DNA of 17,500 nucleotides from Trachelipus rathkii (Eukaryota > Arthropoda > Malacostraca > Isopoda > Trachelipodidae): positions 15,001 through 32,500 of the forward strand of contig JABUQX010142588.1 of the NCBI GenBank assembly GCA_015478945.1, written 5' to 3'. This document shows, piece by piece, positions 10,178-17,500 of the stretch. A program made the position numbers and the translations under genes. The notes beneath the pieces were generated by a model that worked only from the letters and a program-made list of their open reading frames with translations, was not told the DNA's origin and did not search any database. The first letter of the stretch is position 1. Every line of letters begins with the position of its first letter.

Positions 10178-10233
10178 TCTGTTACCGTCTATGAGCTTAG
10201 GTCTTTAAAATCTGCAGCTTGAAGCGTCTTTTT

Positions 10234-10589
10234 GGGGACGTGGATGGCTTAGTGGATAAAAAGCTTGATTACTGTCTTCTTTCAACTTGCACTGAGTTCA
10301 ATCATTCGAATCCCGCTGATGAAAGGAGTAAAATCTTCTGTGACTCATTTCATTTAAAAATTTATACTAAAAATGATGTAGTGCAAAAGCTTGCATCAGC
10401 TTTAAAGGGATTGACACACACTTCATACATAAGCAGAATGTGAGTGCAAGACTAGAGCATAAATCAGGTTAAAGCCTTGATATGGATATGTAGCCCATGT
10501 AACTAGCTACTTTACGCGTATACGTCACTTAGGAGCTTCCATTTACTCAGTCGTTCATGGGATATTCGGTAAACTTAAACTGGCTGGAG

Positions 10590-10592
<3 letters not shown>
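10234..10592 (+). repeat. tRNA-derived SINE, copy 2 (diverged)
   Basis: The A box TGGCTTAGTGG is intact at 10245-10255. The B box survives as CATTCGAATCC (10303-10313), but the variable-arm hairpin and anticodon-like region are scrambled by substitutions. The body carries extra insertions compared with copies 1 and 3. The open frame 10219-10443 crosses this SINE and is not a gene. Confidence 0.7.
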
Positions 10593-10670
<78 letters not shown>

Positions 10671-10825
10671 TATATACATATATATAATATACACATAATA
10701 TCTTGTGTAATAATAACTTAATATATAATAATATGTATAATAATATATATATGTATATGTAAATAATATAATAATATATATAATAATATATGTATATATA
10801 TATATCTTTCAATATGCTCTCAACC

Positions 10826-10866
<41 letters not shown>

Positions 10867-10904
10867 TACTGTATACCTGCTGCTTAATATATATATATAT
10901 ATAT
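10593..10904. repeat. (TA)n microsatellite, expanded and interrupted
   Basis: TA runs with TAA, ATG and short unique interruptions, longer than in unit 1. They fill the space between SINE copy 2 and the hAT-like terminus. The Tyr/Ile-only translation on the minus strand is meaningless. Confidence 0.95.
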
Positions 10905-11446
10905 AAAGGTGGGCATTAACGCGTTCGCGATTCGTCAAATTGGTAACTCGTTAGTTTTCGTTAAGTTTAACGCTTTCGTTAATTTCGAACAGAAGTAACG
11001 GACTGATAACGAGTTAATTTCCTACATCGCGTTAATCGTTATACAGGATTTGAGGTTTATAAAACATTTTCTTATCAAGATTTTAAATTGTAATAGATTT
11101 GATTTCGATAACAAACTTTTTTTCCCAAAATTTCCTAAACGCTCATCTCAATGGCTCAAAATGTGTTTATTCTTACACGATTATTATCCCGTTTGAAATG
11201 TTTGACATGTTTTTCTTTGCTGTATTCTCATTTCTTATTGATTCGCTAAAGAAAAAAGAGATAGCTGACAACGCCCGTTCAATGAGTCATTAACTTCTTT
11301 CGTTAGTTAGCAAGGCTTGCTTCTTTGCGACTAGTAAAAATATAAGAACTAGACTCCTCGCAGCGTTGTAATTTATAAAAAATATACATATTTGTATTTA
11401 TTAAAATTCTAAGTTGGCATATCCTATTATTTTTACAATAATATAC
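10905..11446. mobile_element. hAT-like element, left end, copy 2 (partial)
   Basis: It starts AAAGGTGGGCATTAACGCG, followed by a region dense in GTTAA and TTAACG words (to about 11045), then unique-looking non-coding sequence. It is interrupted at the TA (11447-11448) where the mariner-type TIR begins. The open frame 11099-11293 is present only in this unit, is not conserved, and has no motif. Confidence 0.65.
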
Positions 11447-11448
11447 TA

Positions 11449-11904
11449 CTCGGGTATCCGTAAATGTTCAGTTTCAAGGCTTTATTATAACGGCGTATTA
11501 TACAACCTTCAACAGCATATCATACACACACCAAAGGAAGATGCTGAACAGGTTTTCCTACATATGTTTCAGCATGCCCCCTTCGTTATAAAGAGGCACA
11601 TCCAGCCGATAATCAAATTCCTCCCAAACATTGATTAACAGATCCGGCGTAATGGACGCAATGGCGTGTTCAATTCTGCGTTTCAACTCTGCGTATAATT
11701 GGGCAACCCCATAGGAAGAAATCGCATGGCGTTAAGTCCGGGGACCGGGGGGGCAGGGGCCAGATATATAGAGCTTTGTCGTCTGGACCATTACAACCAA
11801 TCCAACGATCTGGGGGTACGTCGTTCAGCCACGCCTAACTATGTGACTCAATGTGGAGAACATCTTGCTATACAAATAAGTTTTGCAGCATCTGACAATT
11901 AATG
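11449..11904 (-). pseudogene. DUF4817/DDE mariner-type transposase C-terminus, copy 2, with left TIR
   Basis: The same TIR and transposase tail as in units 1 and 3, on the minus strand, ending at a stop-equivalent CTA at 11558-11560. It is the most damaged of the three copies: deletions remove part of the WQQDGAPPHW region and alter the ELKRRIEHAIAS region. The plus-strand frame 11699-11902 is an antisense shadow. Confidence 0.75.
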
Positions 11905-12148
11905 GGCAACAAAAAAATTTTTTTACTGCCCCGGAATATTACAATAGAAAATTTATAGTATATCGGAGCGTGCTGATTTCAGAAATGTAACATGCAATTT
12001 TCCAAGATTGGTTCTAGTTCTTGAGATACAGGGGTGTTTAGATTTATACTTATACAAATATCTTTTTTAATGCATATTTTACAGTAATATCGTTTATTTC
12101 TTTTTAAGGGGCTTTATATACTTTATATTTTTCTATTTTCAGAACACT
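11905..12148 (+). mobile_element. Inner TIR element, left end only, copy 2
   Basis: It begins GGGCAACAAA and carries the same inverted-repeat and leader sequence as the full inner element, ending with TTTTCTATTTTCAG and AACACT. At that point the sequence changes to ATATTTACCTGCATCGC, which equals the minus-strand start of the mariner pseudogene at 8355-8371: the tandem junction. Confidence 0.75.
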
Positions 12149-12210
12149 ATATTTACCTGCATCGCAAAAACATAACGAGGATAGAAAACACGCTTGAAGC
12201 GTTCTTTTTT

Positions 12211-12549
12211 AGGGACGTGGATGGCTTAGTGGATAAAGCGCCCGGTACTGTTAACTCAGCAACGCTGGTTCAGTGTTCGAATCCCGCTGATGAAGAGTAA
12301 AATCTTCTTTGACTCATTCATGAAAACACGCCCATACACAAAATGATGTAGTGCAAAAAAACGTAACAAGGTTAGAGCACACGCCCATACATAAACAACA
12401 GATGTAGTGCAAGACTGACTTTATAAATCGGAGTTAAAACTGGTATGGATATGTAGCCTATGTAACTAGCTACCCACACGTCACATAAATAGGAGCTACA
12501 TTACTCAGTCGTTCATGGGATATTCAGGAAACTTACTTTTGGCACAGAG

Positions 12550-12551
<2 letters not shown>
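12211..12551 (+). repeat. tRNA-derived SINE, copy 3
   Basis: A box TGGCTTAGTGG at 12222-12232 and B box TGTTCGAATCC at 12274-12284. The variable-arm hairpin has lost one base and the spacing is slightly shorter than in copy 1. The body is closest to copy 1 and runs into (TA)n at 12552. Confidence 0.7.
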
Positions 12552-12597
<46 letters not shown>

Positions 12598-12648
12598 ATA
12601 TATATAATATATATCTTTATATATATATATATATATATAATAATAACA

Positions 12649-12680
<32 letters not shown>

Positions 12681-12819
12681 ACTAATAATAATATAATATA
12701 TATATATATATATATATATAACTTAACAATAGCATAATACCTTATCTATATGCTATAACAATAATAGCAATAATATGTATATATATATATATATATATAA
12801 TAACAACAATATATGTATA
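12552..12819. repeat. (TA)n microsatellite, target of the hAT-like insertion
   Basis: Interrupted TA/TAA repeats. The last eight bases before the hAT-like terminus read TATGTATA and match TATATATA on the far side of the element at seven of eight positions, as expected for an 8-bp target duplication. Confidence 0.9.
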
Positions 12820-13480
12820 CAAGGTGGGCATTAACGCGTTAAAGCGTTAATCCGTTAATTAACTCGTTAGTTTTTTCGTTAAGTTTTAACGCTTTCGTTA
12901 ATTTCGAACAGAAGTAACGGACTATTAACGAGTTAAAAATTTTTCCTACATCCGTTAATCGTTACCTTGATTTACGAGTTTATAAAACATTTTCTTATCA
13001 GATTTTAAATTGTAATAGATTCGATTTCGATAACAAACCTTTTTTCCCAAAATTTCCTAAACGCTCATCTCAATGGCTCAAAATGTGTTTTTATTCTTAC
13101 GGTTATTATCCCGTTTAAAAATGTTTAACGTTTTTCTTTTGCTGTATTCTCATTTCTTATTGATTCGCTAAAGAAAAAAGAGAAAGTGACTGTTGCCCGT
13201 TCAATGAGTCATTAACTTCTTTCGTTAGTTACTTGAACTTGCTTCTTTTGCGACTAGTAAAAAATATAAGAACTAGGCCTCATAAGCGTTGTAATTTATA
13301 AAAAATATACATATTTGTATTAAAATTCTAAGTTGGCATATCCTATTATTTTTACAATAATATACTACTCGGGTGTCCGTAAAAGAATGTTCCAGTTTCA
13401 AGGCTTTATTATAACAGCGTAATATACAATATCAACAGCATATCATACACCAAAGGGAAGGTCACTGAACAGAGTTTTTC

Positions 13481-13837
13481 CTACATATGTTCAATATGTG
13501 CCCCCTTCGTTATAAGGGGCACATCCAGCCGATAATCAAATTCCTCCCAAACATTGGTTAACAGATACGGCGTAATGGACGCAACGGCGTGTTCAATTCT
13601 GCGTTTCAACTCTGGCATATCATTGGGCAGCCCCATAGGAAGAAATCGCATGGCGTTAAGTCCGAGGACCGGGAGGGGGGGCAGATATATAGAGCTCTGT
13701 CGTCTGGACCATTACAACCAATCCAACGATCTGGGAGTACGTCGTTCAACCACGCTAACACTATGTGACTCCAATGTGGAGGGGCTCCATCTTGCTGCCA
13801 AATAAAGTTTACCGCTTTATCCTCTAATAATTCAATG
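13481..13837 (-). pseudogene. DUF4817/DDE transposase, C-terminal part (copy 3)
   Basis: The minus strand carries the last third of the transposase: NFIWQQDGAPPHWSHIV and AWLNDVLPDRWIG, then DDRALYI, a shifted PSRSSDLTPCDFFLWG (normally PPRSPDLTPxDFFLWG, holding the last catalytic Asp of the DD-D triad), then a frame change into RIEHAIAS-type sequence and a stop near 13481. The first catalytic Asp region lies in the other half, beyond the inner insertion. Indels in the CCGG(G)n tract near 13670 break the frame. Confidence 0.85.
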
Positions 13838-13970
13838 GGCAACAAAAAAAATTTTTTTTTTACTACCCCAAGGATATTTTATCGAATCTATAGTATATCG
13901 GGTGTGCTGATTTCAGAAATGACATTAGTTTTCCAAGATTGGTTCTAGTTCTTGAGATACAGGGTGTTCC
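13838..13970 (+). repeat. Left terminal inverted repeat of inner element
   Basis: This pairs in reverse complement with 15901-16020. Matching blocks include GGCAACAAA with GGCCAACAAA at the tips, and GATTGG followed by GATACAGGGTG further in. The outer flank CAATG (13833-13837) resembles CAGTG (16021-16025) on the other side: a candidate 5-bp target duplication with one mismatch. Confidence 0.7.
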
Positions 13971-14061
13971 AGAGTTATTCTTATACAAATATCTTTTTTA
14001 ATGCATATTTTACAGTAATATCGTTTTATTTCTTTTTAAGGGGCTTACCTTTATACATACT

Positions 14062-14081
14062 TTATTTTTTTCTATTTTCAG
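14062..14081 (+). promoter_or_regulatory. Splice-acceptor-like site before the inner ORF
   Basis: A pyrimidine-rich run followed by CAG at 14079-14081 lies six bases upstream of the ATG at 14088. It is conserved in the truncated units (near 10170 and 12141). This is a typical animal 3' splice site and suggests a leader intron in the 5' UTR. I could not identify the donor. Confidence 0.55.
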
Positions 14082-14087
14082 AACACT

Positions 14088-15774
14088 ATGAGTACTTCAC
14101 GAAGAGCCTGTTTGAATAACCCCAATGTATTCTGCTACATCTGTGGTGAATATTGCCAGGAGAACCAAAGAAGAAATATTACTAACTTTGTGAAGCAAGC
14201 ATATCTGGCATACTTTGGAATGAAACTCGGAGACCAAGATAAGTCTTGGGCTCCCCATATGGTCTGTAAAACGTGTGTCGAAAATCTACGTCAGTGGAAA
14301 AATGGAAGAAGAAAAGGTTTAAAATTTGGTGTGCCTATGGTATGGTGGGAGCGAAAGTTATTTTGTTTGGTTAATGTGAAAGGTATCAATCGTTACAAGA
14401 AACGTAAATTTGAGTATCCGGATTTGGAATCACCAAGGCGACCTGTACCACACTCCGACGATGTCCCCATCCCAGTGTTCACTACACTCCCAGACCTAGC
14501 ATTGTCTGATGAAGAAGATATCCAGGATTTGGTATGCACACGTGCAGAGATAGTGGTAGTGAATATGAAGAAAGTACTTCTACAGCAACAGTTCTCCCAG
14601 GAAGAGATCAATGATTAAGTACGAGTTAAGTCTCCAAGCAAGATTCACAGGCTTTTTAGCATCTAGACTAGTGAAAGAACTGTCTCAAGGCCGAATGTAA
14701 AATAACTTTTTCGGACAAGAGGTTGTACTTCTTCCATATTTCATTGAAGAAAAAGACCTAGTATACTGGGACATCCCTGGACTCCTACTCCAAATGCGGT
14801 TACCTAAATACCAACCAGAAGATGGCGATTGTTTATGGATAGTTCAACGAGAAGCTTGAAGTGTGTTTATTGTACAATGGCAATAGTTATGCATCGATTC
14901 CAATAGGTCACTCAACAAAACTAAAAGAGGAATACGAAAATATAAGAATGATCTTGCAGAAACTTAGATATAATGAACATCAGTGGTCTATATGCGTTGA
15001 TTTTGAAGATGGTCAACATCTTGCAGGCAGCAAAGCGGATATACTAAGTACCCTTTGTTTCATATGCTTGTAGGATAGTAGGGCAAAAGAAGACCACTGG
15101 GAAAAAGCTGTATGGCATGCTAGGGAAAATATGACTGTATGTGCATCAAATATCATTAATGAACACTGGTTGACAGGGAAAAATTATTTTCCACACCACT
15201 CCACATCAAACTAGGACTGATGAAGCAATTTGTTAGGGCTCTAGACAAAGATGGTGAATGTTTCAAATATATTTGCCGATTTTTTCCAGGGTTGAGTATG
15301 GAGAAACTCAAAAGCTGGAATCTTTAGCGGGCCTCAAATTTCGCCAAATCACCAAGGATGACAATTTCATAATTCCATGACTAATATTGAAGCATCTGCC
15401 TGGAAAAGTTTTGTCTTGGTTGTTCAAGAACTTTTTGGGCAGCCATAAATCTGCCAACTATGTAGAACTCATTACAGTAAATGCTTTCAGACTTCAAAAA
15501 TTTGAATGCTAATATGAGCATAAAAGTTCACTTTCTACATAGTCACTTAGATCGGTTTCCGGATAATCTAGGATGTTATAGTGAGGAACAAGAGGAGAGG
15601 TTCCATCAAGATATCAAGGTGATGGAAGAAAGATACCAAGGAAGATGGGATACACACATGATGGCAGACTATTGTTGGAGCCTTCAACGTGATTGTCTAC
15701 ATTCTGCACACAGAAGACAATCATATAGACAGCGATTTGTAATGCATAATTGTGATTTCATTGTACTGAATTGA
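14088..15774 (+). pseudogene. Uncharacterised arthropod repeat-family protein, decayed copy
   Basis: The first 176 codons (14088-14618) are open: MSTSRRACLNNPNVFCYICG, FVKQAYLAYFGMKLGDQDK, then VCKTCVENLRQW. Cys16-x2-Cys19 and Cys60-x2-Cys63 make a paired zinc-binding pattern, reminiscent of ZAD domains. A frame change at about 14610 and stops follow, but similarity persists: WDIPGLLLQM; YASIPIGHSTKLKEEYENI with RYNEHQWSICVDFED (open 14861-15073); LGLMKQFVRALDKDGECFKY near 15210-15270; and an open C-terminus at 15481-15774 with HFLHSHLDRFPDNLG, EEQEERFHQDIKVMEERYQG and MADYCWSLQRDC. I remember this family as hundreds of 'uncharacterized protein' entries in arthropods, roughly 500-600 residues. 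Function is unknown. At least four frame changes or in-frame stops make this copy inactive. The antisense frame 14393-14611 is a shadow. Confidence 0.8.
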
Positions 15775-15900
15775 ATGTTTTGACCTATTAGCATTTTATG
15801 TACTTACTCATTAACAATTTGATATATATCTTTCGTGTGTTTTTTTTTTGTGAATTACGTTACAACCTAACATAAATTGTTGTTATTAATGTATTTTTGT
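15775..15900 (+). other. 3' flank of the inner ORF
   Basis: AT-rich, with a T9 run near 15841, between the stop of the pseudogene and the right inverted repeat. It holds no AATAAA, so a polyadenylation site is not evident. Confidence 0.4.
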
Positions 15901-16020
15901 GACCACCCTGTATCTAAAAAACAAGAGCCAATCTAGGAAACGGAGGTCATATTCGGAATCGGGGCAATAAGTTACCTATAAAATGACCTTCAAATGTTTT
16001 GCCGCAAAATCTTTGTTGGC
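15901..16020 (-). repeat. Right terminal inverted repeat of inner element
   Basis: Reverse-complement partner of the left repeat. It reads inward from GGCCAACAAAG at 16020 to GATACAGGGTGGTC at 15901. It is more diverged than the three left copies are from one another, with several short gaps. Confidence 0.7.
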
Positions 16021-16025
16021 CAGTG

Positions 16026-16696
16026 TTATGGAAAGAGCCATTGTTGTAACATATCGAGATAGGCGACCCCTGTTACGGTTGCTTCTGCGAAAAAGAAAGG
16101 TCTGTAGACCTGGCGTCGGGATATGGCGCAGAAAAAGTTAACCTTTGGGGAATCACGTTCGTGTTCTACAAGTTCATGCGGATTTTCAGACCTCAGATAC
16201 GAACATTGCTGGGCATTCACCTACCCACTTGAGATGAAAGTGGACTGCATCGCTAGACTTTTCACACGATCTAGAACGTCATCGTCTCGACCTAACACTG
16301 CACTGGCAAAGGTAAACCGTAGAGCATAGTCGTCGGGCTTTAAATCATGTACAAACTCCAACCGGTATGCACGCATGTGTAGACGTTTCCTTAACACCTT
16401 CTACACCGTCGGTTTTTGCACCTGCAGTTCGTGACTTGCTCTCCGAACGGATTTCTTAGGACTATGAAGGAACGAGGCCCTGATACGGTCCACATCATGT
16501 ACAGTCATTTTGGGCCGTCCTGTACTTTTGCCTTTACAAAGACATCCATTAGTTGCAAATTGCCTATACCATCGGCGAATGTTTTTGCCCCATGGAGGAT
16601 CACATTGGAACCGTAAAACGCACGTTGAACCGTAATTACAGATTCACACATAGCAAATTGTAGAACACAGAAAGCTTTACACTCAGGACTCGCCAT
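16026..16696 (-). pseudogene. DUF4817/DDE transposase, N-terminal two thirds
   Basis: Start-like ATG at 16696: MASPECKAFCVLQFA, then SVITVQRAF (first HTH, DUF4817-like), LQLMDVFVKAKVQDG (the usual C-x-C-K-G-K-S-T-G-R-P region in altered frame), SPKKSVRRASHEL and VLRKRLHMRAYRLEFVHDLKPDDYALRF (second HTH and linker), DRV near the expected first catalytic Asp, then VNAQQCSYLRSENPHEL, ERDSPKVNFFCAIS and YLDMLQQWLFP. It stops where the inner element begins. Stops (TAG, TGA) and frame changes interrupt it. With the fragment ending at 13481 it accounts for one full transposase split by the insertion. Confidence 0.85.
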
Positions 16697-16910
16697 TGTC
16701 AGTATGTGGCACCACGCACTAGAGAAGACTACATCTGAACGCGCTCATGCGCGTATGTCGACCTATCAGGAACTCGTTCTAGCGCAAGTGCATGCATATT
16801 CGAAACTATACAACTTACTCTTACTTTGATGTATGATATGCTGTGGATTTGTATATTATGCTGTTATAATAAAGCATTGAAACTGGGACATTCTTTTTAC
16901 GTACACCCGG

Positions 16911-17500
<590 letters not shown>

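Larger units (their letters stand above)
10178..12148 (+). repeat. Tandem composite unit 2
   Basis: This is the second direct repeat, with the same internal order as unit 1 and the same end at TTTTCAGAACACT. Its left junction reads CTGTTACCGTCTATGAGC and differs from the clean mariner-start sequence at the left edge of units 1 and 3, so the junction has diverged or arose separately. The SINE A-boxes of units 2 and 3 lie 1977 bases apart. Confidence 0.85.
12149..14087 (+). repeat. Tandem composite unit 3
   Basis: This third direct repeat starts with the same mariner 5' coding tip as unit 1 and ends 6 bases after the splice acceptor, immediately before the ATG of the inner ORF. Unlike units 1 and 2 it continues into the right halves of the inner element, the mariner-type element and the hAT-like element, so it is the unit still attached to the ancestral right flank. 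Confidence 0.85.
13838..16020 (+). mobile_element. Inner TIR element carrying an arthropod orphan-family ORF
   Basis: This 2.18-kb segment splits the mariner-type transposase and is bounded by long inverted repeats (about 133 and 120 bases). Its single cargo gene runs outward-in from the left: leader, splice-acceptor-like site, ORF of the uncharacterised family, about 125 bases of 3' sequence, right inverted repeat. A TA followed by CAGGGTG lies inside both repeats (near 13958 and 15911), which could instead mark the true ends of a mariner-like element; the pairing outside those TAs argues for the longer limits. Whether the cargo protein is its transposase is not known. A captured host gene is the alternative. 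Confidence 0.65.
13368..16910 (-). mobile_element. Tc1/mariner-type element with DUF4817-type transposase, interrupted
   Basis: The TIRs match closely: left CTCGGGTGTCCGTAAAAG at 13368, right (reverse complement) CCGGGTGTACGTAAAAAG ending at 16910. Similarity continues for about 90 bases inward, including AAGAATGT, CCAGTTTCAA and a TTATTATAACAGC block. Both ends are flanked by TA (13366-13367 and 16911-16912), the Tc1/mariner target. The transposase reads on the minus strand from 16696 to 13481, but 2.2 kb of a different element splits it. Without that insert the element would be about 1.35 kb, a normal size for this class. Confidence 0.85.

Noticed and set aside
10555..10938. 127-codon minus-strand frame
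   Set aside because: It is a translation of (TA)n; almost only Tyr and Ile residues.
13554..13805. 83-codon plus-strand frame (and its copies at 9686-9901 and 11699-11902)
   Set aside because: Antisense shadow of the transposase C-terminus; the recognisable WQQDGAPPHW motif is on the minus strand.
8355..14087. CRISPR array or other prokaryotic direct-repeat system
   Set aside because: The repeats are about 2-kb composite transposon fragments, not short repeats with spacers, and the context is eukaryotic.
13958..15911. Taking TA plus CAGGGTG as the true ends of a mariner-like inner element
   Set aside because: The inverted repeat continues outside these TAs on both sides to the GG(C)CAACAAA tips, and the outer limits coincide with the break in the host transposase; kept only as an alternative.
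16123..16616. Plus-strand frames 16123-16329 and 16416-16616
   Set aside because: Antisense to the N-terminal transposase pseudogene, whose motifs are clear on the minus strand.

Overview
This looks like non-coding nuclear DNA from an animal, most likely an arthropod (insect, crustacean or chelicerate). The signs are eukaryotic transposons of several classes, a tRNA-derived SINE, very long (TA)n microsatellites, a spliceosomal-type acceptor before an ORF, and a decayed member of a protein family I remember as widespread and uncharacterised in arthropod genomes. The species cannot be fixed. I see no intact host gene, no bacterial-type operon and no CRISPR array.

Layout. 1-1320: a foldback inverted repeat at the left edge, then the 3' end of a Ty3/gypsy-like retrotransposon on the minus strand (integrase C-terminus, polypurine-like tract, probable LTR remnant). 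1321-6140: AT-rich DNA without a recognisable gene, containing a decayed 14-bp minisatellite and an ATT/TTAATTG-rich block. 6170-7270: two strongly CpG-rich islands set inside (TA)n repeats. 7490-8367: a frameshifted mariner transposase pseudogene on the minus strand. 8355-14087: three tandem copies of a composite unit of about 1.8-2.0 kb. 12820-17232: a three-level transposon nest that overlaps the last unit. 17233-17500: a (TA)n array and a short unique tail.

The nest is the most informative part. The outer layer is a hAT-like, apparently non-autonomous element (12820-17232) with CAA(A)GGTGGGCA ends, TTAACG-rich subterminal regions and a near-perfect 8-bp target duplication in (TA)n. Inside it is a Tc1/mariner-type element of the DUF4817/DDE transposase kind (13368-16910) with matching TIRs flanked by TA. 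That transposase is split by a third element (13838-16020) with inverted repeats of about 120-130 bp and a candidate 5-bp target duplication (CAATG/CAGTG). The third element carries, after a splice-acceptor-like site, a broken copy of the uncharacterised arthropod family (14088-15774). It is the best candidate here for an undescribed system: a TIR element whose cargo, possibly its transposase, is usually annotated as a host hypothetical protein.

Each tandem unit contains the same left halves in order: tRNA-type SINE, (TA)n, hAT left end, mariner left TIR plus transposase C-terminus, inner-element left TIR up to the splice acceptor. The nest therefore predates the amplification. Only the third unit runs on into the right halves. 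All coding sequences are interrupted by stops and frameshifts; some short indels could be uncorrected sequencing error, but most look like true decay.
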